Both the position numbers and the translations under genes were made by a program. Shown one piece after another: positions 43,818-53,256 of a stretch of 64,000 bases of DNA. The DNA comes from Pedobacter alluvionis (GTDB lineage: Bacteria; Bacteroidota; Bacteroidia; Sphingobacteriales; Sphingobacteriaceae). Each line of letters opens with the position of its first letter. Position 1 is the stretch's first letter. Location of the stretch: positions 868,001-932,000 of the forward strand of contig NZ_RCCK01000011.1 of NCBI RefSeq assembly GCF_003664035.1, written 5' to 3'. The notes under the pieces are model-generated. The model had not been told where the DNA came from and searched no databases. It saw only the letters and a list, made by a program, of their open reading frames with translations.

Positions 43818-44063
43818 CCTTTATTCCCAAAATGATTTATTCGTTTATGGTTAAATGAGCATTACACATACAATCTAGTAAGTTTAACCGACAGCCTATA
43901 CGTAGCCATTTTTTCTATCACGATGTATTTTATTCTCGCTCAATGATTTAAGTTATTAGTTATAATTTGTATTTTTGCATCGAGAGCGTTAATAATGCGG
44001 GGGTATATTCTTTTGGATTGCCTCCGCCATTTGCTTGAATAATATACCTATGCCTTCTTAATT

Positions 44064-44303
44064 ATGTCAAACGCTACATCTCAACCTGCTGAAATATATA
44101 CAAAAGCAATTTCCGAAGTAGAAGTTGGTGAAATAGTGGCTAATCTTGGCGAAATTCTGGAGATTGAGGAGGCTGCTAACGCCTATACTTTAGTTATAAG
44201 TAGGCTAGGAGAAAAGCAGGTTATAAAATTTGAAAAACAGACTTTATTGATTTTGATAAGTTCTGAATATTTTATCAAAGTTGATATGGGAAGAAATATA
44301 TAA
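44064..44303 (+). CDS. Small hypothetical protein (79 aa)
   Basis: A small acidic protein with a beta-like core (EVGEIVANLGEILEIEEA, then YTLVISRLGEKQVIKFE) and a hydrophobic end. A TATTTTTG sequence at 43970-43977 fits the -7 promoter box. A hairpin directly after the stop codon gives a terminator, so it is its own transcription unit. No family is recognised. Confidence 0.5.
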   Translation: MSNATSQPAEIYTKAISEVEVGEIVANLGEILEIEEAANAYTLVISRLGEKQVIKFEKQTLLILISSEYFIKVDMGRNI

Positions 44304-44337
44304 GGGAGACGAATATAAATTTTCCCTCTCCCTTTTT
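44302..44337 (+). terminator. Terminator after the 79-aa gene
   Basis: AAGGGAGA, 17-nt loop, TCTCCCTT, then T-run on the plus strand, overlapping the stop codon of the 79-aa gene by two bases. Confidence 0.6.
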
Positions 44338-44342
44338 GTGTT

Positions 44343-44636
44343 ATGGTACATCAAATACATCCAGATTACGAACTCCAGTTATATTCCCAGTTATATCTTT
44401 CCCAAGATATGCCCTGTAGGGCAGATATTACGATTTTTGACTTTATATTTTTTCTAATCATGTCTTCTGTTATGCTGACACTTTTTGCTTATGTTTTGCA
44501 AAAGCTGCTTGATGAAGAAATCAAACTGATAGAAAAACGATATGAAGCTGATTTTATGAAGTATAGTGGTGTTGATAATTGTCGTGGTGCTGCAAATAAA
44601 TTAAATATTGAGGCTAATAGTAAGGTCGGTAGTTAG
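44343..44636 (+). CDS. Small membrane protein (97 aa)
   Basis: One clear membrane helix (FIFFLIMSSVMLTLFAYVLQ) in the middle, with a polar N-terminus and a Lys/Glu-rich C-terminal tail. It begins 5 bp after the terminator of the 79-aa gene. No family is recognised. Confidence 0.45.
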   Translation: MVHQIHPDYELQLYSQLYLSQDMPCRADITIFDFIFFLIMSSVMLTLFAYVLQKLLDEEIKLIEKRYEADFMKYSGVDNCRGAANKLNIEANSKVGS

Positions 44637-44754
44637 CCCCAAAGAATACCCTAGTAATAACATCTTGTTTTTCAAAAGACGTAAATAGAATGGTGAAGAA
44701 CCACAGCAATGTAACTCTTCACTATTACACCTCTTAATTAATCTAAAAAAATTT

Positions 44755-45750
44755 CTATTTATCTTCGGTTATACTTGATATTTTTCCAGCTTTGAATCTG
44801 AATATAAGCTGCCGATATTTCATTTGACTATGACGTTCCACCTTCATATCAAGCGGATAGTATTTTATTCCAATTGTTATGGCTCCATTGGGGTCAAAGT
44901 GCCAGGATGATCTAATCTTAAATCCCTGTGAGCATAAATCCTGAACGGACAATTTCATATAACTCTTTAGTTCCGCAATTCCTTCATATCGATCTACTGC
45001 TTGCCAATTTATCCTTTTCTCAAAAATGACGTCAGAAGTTAGGTCTTTAAGGATTCCATTAAAATCCGAGTTGTTACATGAGTTGATAAAATCTCTAATC
45101 ATCTTGCGCGGCAGTTTTTCGAGCGCACGCTTTTCCTTTTTTTTTGTCTGATTGTATTCCTCAAAATCCTGATTGACTAATTCTTTCATTTTATAGAGAC
45201 CTGACTGAACTGCGTCGGAGGGGGTTTTATATAGTGCATCTTGAAAAATTTCTACTTCGCCCCCCTGATGTTTATTTTTAAACAGGTTTAAAAGTAAGAA
45301 GCCTTTTTCATCTGTCCTACGTCTTGTTCCACTCACAATATTTAGATAATAGTTCCGTTCCTCATCCCCAAAAAGCACTTTAACTTCAGGAATGAAGTAC
45401 GTAGGTGTGTCATTTGATCTTTTCACAAGATACATTGTCTTATGAAGTGGATTTTCTATAGGTCTTCCCCAGCCGTCAGTTGCAAACTCCGATTGGTGTC
45501 TGGATACTTCAATCCGTATTTCCCTTTGACCTCTTTCACGATCTGTAACGAATGTATAATCAGGGAAACAGCGGAGGATTGCTGTATCCAATTCCCATTC
45601 TTCATAATTACTAGTAAAGTTCAGTTCATAATAATTTTCATATTCCAGCAGATATATTGGAAACTGCACATTGCAACCGACCAGTTCATTTTTGACCACG
45701 CTAATATCTGATTTACGATTAACCAGTATAGTTATTTCTGTTTCTATCAT
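44755..45750 (-). CDS. Hypothetical protein with C-terminal NTF2/SnoaL-like domain (331 aa)
   Basis: The first 200 residues include EIRIEVSRHQSEFATDGWG and VLFGDEERNYYLNIVSGT, with no recognised fold. The last 120 residues (MIRDFINSCNNSDFNGIL, then RYEGIAELKSYMKLS and IRSSWHFDPNGAITIGI) follow the alpha-plus-beta pattern of NTF2/SnoaL-like domains. It lies 117 bp downstream of the coupling protein gene and may be the last gene of the mobilisation operon. Its role in transfer is unknown. Confidence 0.55.
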   Translation of the reverse strand: MIETEITILVNRKSDISVVKNELVGCNVQFPIYLLEYENYYELNFTSNYEEWELDTAILRCFPDYTFVTDRERGQREIRIEVSRHQSEFATDGWGRPIENPLHKTMYLVKRSNDTPTYFIPEVKVLFGDEERNYYLNIVSGTRRRTDEKGFLLLNLFKNKHQGGEVEIFQDALYKTPSDAVQSGLYKMKELVNQDFEEYNQTKKKEKRALEKLPRKMIRDFINSCNNSDFNGILKDLTSDVIFEKRINWQAVDRYEGIAELKSYMKLSVQDLCSQGFKIRSSWHFDPNGAITIGIKYYPLDMKVERHSQMKYRQLIFRFKAGKISSITEDK

Positions 45751-45866
45751 ATATGATTCACTAGCTATAGTTGTTCAAAGGGTAAAAATATCCAAAAATA
45801 CGCTTGTTTTTATGATTGAATTTTCCACCAATTATAAACCTACAAGTTATTTATATTTTGCACCAT

Positions 45867-47918
45867 TTAGCGCGAAATCACTTTAGATTCTTCTTCCTCC
45901 TTTTGATCTCTGTTATCCTCTGGCAATGATTTTTCAGTCTCCTGTTCTTCTAGCTCAGCCTGCCTGGCTAAAATCTTTTCCAATTCTATTTCAAATAGCT
46001 CATCAATATCTTTCTTTATCTGGATATAGTTTTCTATAATGTCACCATAGGTGACTCTTTCGATTATAGGAATAGGTTTATATGCTTTTTCCTCTTCAGC
46101 AATAGCCTCATGGTCGTTCTGTATCTCTGCGTGAAACATTTTAAGTTTAATTTTCTGGTCTGGCGTGTCCGCCACAATACCAACGAATTCTCCTGAAGAC
46201 AACGATGCAATTTTTGATGCAGGTATCGCAGAATCCATCTGTGTTGATTTAGAGATGGAGATGTCAGAACTGTTAATACTCCTGCTCTCCCTGTCCTGAA
46301 CAATTTTCCCAAACGTTTCAGAAAGCTTTTTAGCAGTGTCGCCAGTAACCTGACCACTAATAATATTTCCTACAATCCCAGTTATAACATCCGCTTGCTC
46401 AGCACCATAATCCTTCTTTAACTGACTGAAATCCTGCACAGCCAAGGTAGTTGCAACCTTATTGCTTCTAGACGTAGCCAGAAGTCCGTCTATGCCCGAA
46501 GAGCCACCAACGTAAATAGTTGGAAATTCGTCGAAGATAAGGGAACATTTGAGTTGATTCTTCCTATTGACGAGTTTCATCATCTTAGAAACATATAGGG
46601 ATAACACTGCTCCGTATGTCTGAATCTTTTGAGGATTGTTCCCGATACAGACGATCTTTGGCTCTTTTGGGTTATTTACGTCCAGCGTAAAATCGTTCCC
46701 ATTCAGCACATAATACAATTGTGGTGAGGATAATCTCGCAAGTCCGATTTTGGCAGATGCAATCTGACCTTCCAACTGTGCCATCGCTTTATTTCTGTAA
46801 GCGGATATGAAAGGGTTGATTAGCACTTTTATTTCATCCTCTTCCTGTAGAACAGCGAACAATCTATCGTAGTCCGCCTGCATCAATTCGATCACATGTG
46901 GAAGGGTGCAAAACTTTCCATTTTCATATTTTCGTAGATACCAAATTACCGCAGTTAAAAAATTAATAGGGGATTCGACGAAAAAGTCACCTGATTTTTT
47001 TATCCAGTCCTTGTTAAGTCCTAGCATTATTGTACGGCTTGCTTCAGTAGCATCTGTAATGTCCTCCATACTGTCAGGATCTAAAGGATTACACCTATGA
47101 GTACGGCTTAAATCATCAAAGTTGATTACGTAAAATTTGGGCTTGATCTTATAATTATTTTGGTATTGCAATAATTTGTTATAGGCAATCTTGGTTAGAT
47201 CATCATATTTGAAGTCATACAAAAACATCGAAAATCCTTTCTTGATTTGCTGGTCTATAACGTGACGGATAACGAAATAGCTTTTCCCGGCACCTGGGCT
47301 TCCCGATACCAACAAGCCCCTTGTCATTGAAATTAGATTGATATAAGAATTACGGATTTTGCCTTTTAGATTGTATTTGGCTGGAAGATTTACCGATGAA
47401 TCATTTTCTAATAGCCTTTCTTCTTGTGGAAATGTCTCGTTCTCTGTATTAAAAGTATCTTGATTAAGCTTGTCTTTTATCAACCTTGATAATAGTCCTC
47501 CACCTGTCAATATTAACATATAACCAATCGATGTTATAGCAATGTAGAGAGTGGCAATTAATAGTAAATTAAGAGGTAAGAGCAAGAATAAAATACTTAT
47601 AAAGTACAGTAGCAAACCCGTTAGCAGATAAGCTATAATTGAGTTCTTTTTTAATTTCTCATCTTTTTTCCCTTTTACTCCAAAAAGGGAAATGACCAAA
47701 AATAACAATGCTGCTAGTTTAGGCTTAACCAGATTGTCAAATAATCCAGTCTTTGAAATATTGTAAATAATCCTGTCAGTTATATCAGCCGTCCATTCCC
47801 ACTGTTTAAATGCTGAATAACAGCATATATAGAAATGAATGGACAGTATGAAAATGCTAATTAGCCTCGTAAAATCTATGATTTTTCGGAGACCCTGTGT
47901 GTCTTCTCCTGTATTCAT
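45867..47918 (-). CDS. mobC: Type IV coupling protein (VirD4/TraG-like, MobC, 683 aa)
   Basis: Several N-terminal membrane helices (ISIFILSIHFYICCYSAF, LLLYFISILFLLLPLNLLL) precede the ATPase. Walker A is SGSPGAGKSYFV near residue 208 and Walker B is CSLIFDEFPTIY near residue 465. Other T4CP features are LATSRSNKVATTLAVQD and the RSRS-like segment SGQVTGDTAKKLSE. It delivers the relaxase-DNA complex to the channel. The C-terminus is acidic. It follows the relaxase by 10 bp. Confidence 0.93.
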   Translation of the reverse strand: MNTGEDTQGLRKIIDFTRLISIFILSIHFYICCYSAFKQWEWTADITDRIIYNISKTGLFDNLVKPKLAALLFLVISLFGVKGKKDEKLKKNSIIAYLLTGLLLYFISILFLLLPLNLLLIATLYIAITSIGYMLILTGGGLLSRLIKDKLNQDTFNTENETFPQEERLLENDSSVNLPAKYNLKGKIRNSYINLISMTRGLLVSGSPGAGKSYFVIRHVIDQQIKKGFSMFLYDFKYDDLTKIAYNKLLQYQNNYKIKPKFYVINFDDLSRTHRCNPLDPDSMEDITDATEASRTIMLGLNKDWIKKSGDFFVESPINFLTAVIWYLRKYENGKFCTLPHVIELMQADYDRLFAVLQEEDEIKVLINPFISAYRNKAMAQLEGQIASAKIGLARLSSPQLYYVLNGNDFTLDVNNPKEPKIVCIGNNPQKIQTYGAVLSLYVSKMMKLVNRKNQLKCSLIFDEFPTIYVGGSSGIDGLLATSRSNKVATTLAVQDFSQLKKDYGAEQADVITGIVGNIISGQVTGDTAKKLSETFGKIVQDRESRSINSSDISISKSTQMDSAIPASKIASLSSGEFVGIVADTPDQKIKLKMFHAEIQNDHEAIAEEEKAYKPIPIIERVTYGDIIENYIQIKKDIDELFEIELEKILARQAELEEQETEKSLPEDNRDQKEEEESKVISR

Positions 47919-47928
47919 AATAATGTGT

Positions 47929-49188
47929 TTAAAGGGTTAATCCTTGGTTTCTTTTTTTCTTCTTCTTCCGCCGTATTCGAGGCATATAGTCAGGCTGAGA
48001 TTTGCCTAGCAATTCATTCAGAAAATCCGTTGCGGTATTGGGCTCCAGATAAGTATGGTTGGTTTCGCCAGAGACTGGCTTCAGATATGTCGCTTGGCTT
48101 ATTGCAGGTTTTAAATAAGTTCGTAATTGATCGGATGAACTAATTAGTTGTGCAATTGCATTTCCGCTATATGCTTTGCCTAAATCGCTGCCATTAAAAA
48201 CGGTCTTATTTGCATGGTCAATAAAAGTTGTTCCGTAAATACGCCCCTGATCGTTTATCCTTAGTACCAATTCAACATTTTGTTTGTTGAGTTCAGCTTT
48301 GAACGTTTGGATAGTTAAGCGTTCGTATTTTGTAATAACCCCATTAACTTTTTTGATCATGGCTGGTTTAAATGGCTTTCGGCTTTCTAAATTTTTGTCG
48401 AATTTTTTTTCGATGTTTCGATACGTTGGTTTACTGTAAAATGCACTGGCCTTAATTGGAACTCCAATCTTATTACCTTCTTTGTCTATTAAAGAGTAGA
48501 CCAAACCTTTTTTGGCGAACATTTGGGTATCTTCTTGCCCTCTGTCTGCCGTTACATTAAATTGCCTCAATACTGCATTCAATTCAGCAATTGAAGTGTA
48601 TTTATAATTTCCTACTATAGCGGATAATACGTTGCTTATCTGCTTTTTTGTGGACGAGCGGCCATATTTCGCCTTTTCCAAGTCCGCAGGTTTAATTCCA
48701 GCTTCTTGTTTGTACTTTTTAGATTCTGCAACTATGAGATCAAATTCCTTTTCTATTTTTTTTCTAGCTGGCTCAGATAAAACTCTTCCAATATTGTGTA
48801 AGGAAATAGCTTCTCCGTTCCTCTGGATACTTGTTGTGGCAATATGGATATGTTGATGCCCTGCATCATTATGTCTGTAAACCAAAAACGGCTGCTCACC
48901 AAATCCAATCTCCTCCATATATCTAATGGCGATTTCCTGCATCTTGGTGCTGCTTATTTGCTCATCTGAATGGAAATTCAACGAGATGTGAAGCGCATTG
49001 GTTTCTACGGTGGGTTTTAGTTCAGTCAGATGCTCGAATCTTTTTAGTTTGTTACCAAAAGTCATCGTCTCGATCTCTCCGGCAAATCCACTTGCCAGAA
49101 TTAATTTTGCCTCCCCTTCAGTTACCTTGCTTTCGTTGTAGTGCAGGATTCCACGGATACTTTTACCAATCTTTATTCTTGCAACCAT
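47929..49188 (-). CDS. mobB: Relaxase MobB (MOBP-type, 419 aa)
   Basis: The three-His motif is HNDAGHQHIHI, residues 106-116, and the N-terminus MVARIKIGKSIRGILHYNE is typical of Bacteroidetes MobB. The catalytic Tyr is probably the one in ILHYNESK (residue 17). The C-terminus is basic. It nicks at oriT and starts the transfer strand. It overlaps the MobA-like gene by 16 bp and is followed by the coupling protein. Confidence 0.93.
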   Translation of the reverse strand: MVARIKIGKSIRGILHYNESKVTEGEAKLILASGFAGEIETMTFGNKLKRFEHLTELKPTVETNALHISLNFHSDEQISSTKMQEIAIRYMEEIGFGEQPFLVYRHNDAGHQHIHIATTSIQRNGEAISLHNIGRVLSEPARKKIEKEFDLIVAESKKYKQEAGIKPADLEKAKYGRSSTKKQISNVLSAIVGNYKYTSIAELNAVLRQFNVTADRGQEDTQMFAKKGLVYSLIDKEGNKIGVPIKASAFYSKPTYRNIEKKFDKNLESRKPFKPAMIKKVNGVITKYERLTIQTFKAELNKQNVELVLRINDQGRIYGTTFIDHANKTVFNGSDLGKAYSGNAIAQLISSSDQLRTYLKPAISQATYLKPVSGETNHTYLEPNTATDFLNELLGKSQPDYMPRIRRKKKKKRNQGLTL

Positions 49189-49580
49189 TTTTCAGCTAGT
49201 TTAGATATGATGGATATAAGGCGATCTATCTTTGGTTCTATGGATTTATATGTCTCGGAGGTTTTAAGGGCGTGAAAGGCTCTTTCTGTATCGCTTTGGC
49301 TGATGTGGAAGCGGTGGGTCTGCTGATTGATATTAACACCAATACTTTTGATCTCTTTTCGGATCAGTGCCATTTCTTCCATTGGTTGGTTCATTGATAT
49401 GTCCTTATGAAGAAGTTTTATAGGTCGGTTGGTTAGGATCTTACGCACAACCTCACCAATCGTTTTAATGTCACTTTCTATGCGGATCTTTTCAAGCTTT
49501 TTAAACTGATTTTCGGTAAGCCTGACAATTATGGGATGACTTAATATGCTCTCCTGGTCCTTCGCTTTTCTCCTTGGCAT
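49173..49580 (-). CDS. mobA: MobA-like relaxosome accessory protein (135 aa)
   Basis: The N-terminal part (HPIIVRLTENQFKKLEKIRI, then GEVVRKILTNRP) is a ribbon-helix-helix of the bacterial mobilisation protein family. The C-terminal part holds EIKSIGVNINQQTHRF, the usual MobC/MobA signature. Such proteins bind oriT and help the relaxase. The likely oriT lies directly upstream. Confidence 0.88.
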   Translation of the reverse strand: MPRRKAKDQESILSHPIIVRLTENQFKKLEKIRIESDIKTIGEVVRKILTNRPIKLLHKDISMNQPMEEMALIRKEIKSIGVNINQQTHRFHISQSDTERAFHALKTSETYKSIEPKIDRLISIISKLAEKWLQE

Positions 49581-49603
49581 AGGCTACACTTATCATTGAC
49601 TTC

Positions 49604-49720
49604 AGGATCACGAGTTCCGAGTGATCCTCCGTCCGGACGGACGGCAAAGAGATTTTCGTATACGAAAATACATCTTTGCTAAGCTCACGCGAGCTTCAAT
49701 GCAGATCACCGGAGGTCTGC
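49604..49720. other. Candidate origin of transfer (oriT) rich in palindromes
   Basis: Within 117 bp upstream of mobA there are: AGGATCAC / GTGATCCT (49604-49628), the palindrome TCCGTCCGGACGGA (49628-49641), ATTTTCGTATACGAAAAT (49652-49669) enclosed by GCAAAGA and TCTTTGC (49644-49679), and AAGCTC / GAGCTT (49681-49696). Stacked inverted repeats beside a relaxosome operon are the hallmark of oriT. The nick site cannot be named from sequence alone. Confidence 0.65.
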
Positions 49721-49776
49721 TTTGACCTTCGGAATGAGTTAATAAAATTTTGAAATTCTCTGAGATTGACTTTAGG

Positions 49777-49956
49777 TCATTGCGTAACCTGATCTTCAGA
49801 TTGCTGTCGATTTCTAATCAGACTTAGCGGGATTGATGTCCTTAAAAATTGGCGTATCCTATGCCGAGGTTCTTCTTTTACTTTTTTGATCTTTGGCTGA
49901 AAGTTGCCTAAAAAATCGCTGGCCTTGAAAGGCGTTTTTTTGCGGGTCTTTTTCAT
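49777..49956 (-). CDS. Small basic protein upstream of mobA (59 aa)
   Basis: The protein starts MKKTRKKTPFKASDFLGNF and is rich in Lys and Arg throughout, so it probably binds DNA. It lies 52 bp downstream of the shared operator and 196 bp upstream of mobA, with the candidate oriT in between. It may be the first gene of the mobilisation operon. Confidence 0.5.
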   Translation of the reverse strand: MKKTRKKTPFKASDFLGNFQPKIKKVKEEPRHRIRQFLRTSIPLSLIRNRQQSEDQVTQ

Positions 49957-50008
49957 GACTTTGTTATTTAATTCAAAGCCAAAATTGAGTTACCAAAAAG
50001 TATGTCTT

Positions 50009-50032
50009 TGACAACCTGTTGGGTAGTTGTTA
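50009..50032. promoter_or_regulatory. Shared 24-bp operator motif, copy 2 (mobilisation operon)
   Basis: TGACA, 5 bases, TTGGGTAG, one base, TGTTA. It has the same spacing as the copies at 27322 and 56594. It lies 53 bp before the 59-aa gene that heads the mobilisation operon. The rest of the 49957-50286 interval holds nothing else I can support. Confidence 0.7.
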
Positions 50033-50286
50033 CAATTTTTTTGATGTTATGAATGACACATTATTCAAATAATGTTTGCCTTTTGATTCATGAAAAGATC
50101 TTTCAGGTTTAAATAAAAAGACGCCAAAGTTCTTTATTTGAGCCGGAAGTGGAGCAATATTTTGAGATAGAAACTCCCTCGGTATTTTACCATAAAGTTG
50201 CCCAGCTTTGTAGGTATACAGCGATTAATTTAAATAATAGTCATAAAATAAGGGCATTAGCTAGTATGCTGAGGGAGAGAGTAATT

Positions 50287-53253
50287 TTATATGCTTTGTC
50301 TAGCTTCTTTAATTGCTTTGTTGAAAAAATGAGATATAGCTTGATTCCTTGCGTCTGCATCTGTCATGACTATGTTCTGGAATTGGTTTTCACGTTGAAA
50401 TAATTTAATTACACCATCAAAGAAAGCATATGAAAAAGCACTGAATACTACATCATGTGGATTATTTTTAAGCATATCTTTGAAATCACCATCACCTAAT
50501 AAATCTGCATTTACTTTTTCAAATTTTAGAAAATCATCCTTTGAAAAGGTTGTTCCATGTTTCTGATTAAAATTATCGACTATTTCAGACAATGAAATTT
50601 CTTCATCCTCACTTCTACTATTAGCACCAAAATCGTCTATAGGATTAAGATGCGTAGTTGATCCTGCAACCAATGAAGCATTTCTTTCTTGCTTTTTTTC
50701 AACTCTAAAAGCCTGAAGTCTGAGCATATTATCAGTTATTTCAAAATCCATTGGCACTTCTCTACTAGGTAACAGTTTCATTAACCATGTTAAATAAGAA
50801 AAAAGTTTCTCCAAGTTAGTGTCTTCAAGTCTAACTACTTGTGCTACAAAAGAGTAAAACCTAATGAAGCTTTTTAATAACTGCCGGAATTCGTCCTGCT
50901 TCTTTTCATCTTCATATCTAAAGCGATCTACAGCAAGCCTTAGAATTGCCTCCAAAGTAATTCGATCAGAAATTTCCAATGAAATATTGTAATAAATTTC
51001 TGCAAATCTGTTTATTTCTTTTTCATCTATAATATGAAATGATTGAATTCTTGATTCTAATTCATAAATTTGATTTGGATCTGAAATCGCTTCTAAGGCT
51101 GTCCTTTCGAAATAAGGTTTGAAGGCATTTTGTATATCTTCAATGCTATTTTGAAAATCCAAAATATATGTATTTTCTTTTCCGGCGTAAGTTCTATTTA
51201 ACCGAGATAACGTTTGGACTGCTTGAAGACCATTAAGTTTACGATCAACGTACATTGCGCAAAGTTTCGGTTGGTCAAATCCCGTTTGGTATTTTTCTGC
51301 TACAATAAGTAGTCGATAGTCGATTCCATCAAATTGTACAGGAAGCTCTGTTTCAGCAAATCCATTGATTCCGGCTTCTGTATAGCTTTCCTGATTGACG
51401 TTAATTTCTCCCGAGAAAGCTACAATTGCTTTAATATTATTGTAATTTTGATCTGTAATGTATTTTTTTATTCCAAAATAATATTTGATAGCATGCTCGC
51501 GACTTTGTGTAACAACCATTGCTTTGGCTTGTCCTTCTAACTCACCAAGAACATGTCTTTTAAAATGTTCAACAATTACTTCTACTTTTTGAGCTATCGC
51601 TGTTGGATGCAAAGATGCAAAGCGTGCAACCTTTCTCTGTGCTTGCCTACCAAGCATCGTTGGATCTTTATCAATAGCTTTTTCAAGTTTATAGTAAGCC
51701 CCATAAGTCATATAATTTTGTAACACATCAAGGATGAAACCTTCTTCAATAGCTTGTCTCATTGAGTATAAATGAAACGGATGTGGTAAGCCATCATTAC
51801 CTTTTGTTCCAAATCTTTCGAGAGTTACATTCCTTGGGGTAGCCGTAAAAGCAAAATAACTGATATTTGGCTGAGGGCCACGTTCCCTTTGATAATCTGC
51901 AATAACATCTTCAATTGATAAATTCTCATTGTTTTGATCTTCACGAGATAAAACTTTTGCTAGATTATCAGCATGGCTACCTGATTGTGAACCGTGCGCT
52001 TCGTCTATTAGGATGGCAAATTTTCGATTTGATAGTCCTGATATTTCTCTTAGGTGATCTGTAGAGAATTTATGTATAGTAGTTATAATAATTCTTGAGC
52101 CTTTTAAAATGGCTTCTTTTAATTGTTTCGAAGTGCCATCTATCTTTTTTACCACACCTTTCGTCTGTGCAAATTGTGCGACCGTATTTTGCAATTGCCT
52201 GTCCAGTACAATTCGATCCGTAACAATGATTACTGTTTCGAAAATTGGTTGGTCATTATCATCATGAAGTGTTATAAGTCGATGTGCGGCCCATCCAATA
52301 GTATTAGATTTCCCAGAGCCTGCGGAATGTTGAAGAAGATAATTATGACCTGATCCGAAAGATTTTGCATGTTCGAGAATCTTTAAAACAGCATCCAATT
52401 GTTGATATCTAGGAAAAATTGTGACTTCCTTACCATCAGTTGTATCGAAATGTATAAATTTTCCTATTATATCTAACAAAATGTCTTTAGAAAAAACTGC
52501 CTTGGTATCAACTAAATCTTTGTATAAATATGCTACTCTGAACTCATTTTCTATGTCAGGGTTTCCTGCGCCCTCCTCACGTCCTCTATTGAAAGGCAAA
52601 AACATCGTCTTCCCATTAGCCAGACGAGTTGTCATTGAGACATTATCTTCATCTAATGCAAAGTGAACTAATGCTCCTTGTTTAAAAGTAAGAAGTGGTT
52701 CTCCAGCTGGTTGACGGTCATATTTGTATTGTTTTTCGGCGGTCTTGAAACTTGAACCCGTAAGAAGATTTTTCAACTCTAGGGTCACTATGGGAATTCC
52801 ATTAACAAATAGTACAACATCTATAGCATTTTCGCTTTTTAAACTATACCTCACTTGCCTTATGCAACTTAATATATTCGCCTCAAAATGACTTGAAAGT
52901 TCGAGGTTTAACTTGGATGCAGGTTTAAAAAAACACAAACTGAACTTTATTCCTGGAACTAGTTTTATTCCGTTTCGCAAGACATCTAAGGTTCCCCGTT
53001 GTTTTAAACCTTTTGTAAGTTGTTTAAAAAATTCGGCTTCAGAAGCAGTTGAGTATTGTTTTTCCAATCTTTGCCATTCAATAATCTGAGTATGTTTTAT
53101 GAACTTCAATACCAAATCTTTATCTAATGCCAAAAATTTATCGAAATCGCCAGAGTCACGCAAAACGTACCCCTGATTATTCACCAAATTATCGGTTAAG
53201 ATTTGTTCTAACACAATTTCCTTATGAATTGATAAATTTGAGAATGTACTCAT
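50287..53253 (-). CDS. hsdR: Type I restriction enzyme R subunit HsdR (988 aa)
   Basis: The N-terminal nuclease domain shows IDVVLFVNGIPIVTLELKN near residue 145, with the E-x-K of PD-(D/E)xK enzymes. The helicase carries Walker A as SAGSGKSNTIGW near residue 315 and the DEAH box as ILIDEAHGSQ near residue 415. Later motifs include FAFTATPRN and QTLSRLNRTY. All key residues seem intact. It is the last gene of the hsdM-hsdS-hsdR operon. Confidence 0.93.
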   Translation of the reverse strand: MSTFSNLSIHKEIVLEQILTDNLVNNQGYVLRDSGDFDKFLALDKDLVLKFIKHTQIIEWQRLEKQYSTASEAEFFKQLTKGLKQRGTLDVLRNGIKLVPGIKFSLCFFKPASKLNLELSSHFEANILSCIRQVRYSLKSENAIDVVLFVNGIPIVTLELKNLLTGSSFKTAEKQYKYDRQPAGEPLLTFKQGALVHFALDEDNVSMTTRLANGKTMFLPFNRGREEGAGNPDIENEFRVAYLYKDLVDTKAVFSKDILLDIIGKFIHFDTTDGKEVTIFPRYQQLDAVLKILEHAKSFGSGHNYLLQHSAGSGKSNTIGWAAHRLITLHDDNDQPIFETVIIVTDRIVLDRQLQNTVAQFAQTKGVVKKIDGTSKQLKEAILKGSRIIITTIHKFSTDHLREISGLSNRKFAILIDEAHGSQSGSHADNLAKVLSREDQNNENLSIEDVIADYQRERGPQPNISYFAFTATPRNVTLERFGTKGNDGLPHPFHLYSMRQAIEEGFILDVLQNYMTYGAYYKLEKAIDKDPTMLGRQAQRKVARFASLHPTAIAQKVEVIVEHFKRHVLGELEGQAKAMVVTQSREHAIKYYFGIKKYITDQNYNNIKAIVAFSGEINVNQESYTEAGINGFAETELPVQFDGIDYRLLIVAEKYQTGFDQPKLCAMYVDRKLNGLQAVQTLSRLNRTYAGKENTYILDFQNSIEDIQNAFKPYFERTALEAISDPNQIYELESRIQSFHIIDEKEINRFAEIYYNISLEISDRITLEAILRLAVDRFRYEDEKKQDEFRQLLKSFIRFYSFVAQVVRLEDTNLEKLFSYLTWLMKLLPSREVPMDFEITDNMLRLQAFRVEKKQERNASLVAGSTTHLNPIDDFGANSRSEDEEISLSEIVDNFNQKHGTTFSKDDFLKFEKVNADLLGDGDFKDMLKNNPHDVVFSAFSYAFFDGVIKLFQRENQFQNIVMTDADARNQAISHFFNKAIKEARQSI

Positions 53254-53256
53254 ATT

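Noticed and set aside
50149-50403. 84-codon plus-strand frame at the end of hsdR
   Set aside because: It overlaps the convergent hsdR end and has no protein-like features.
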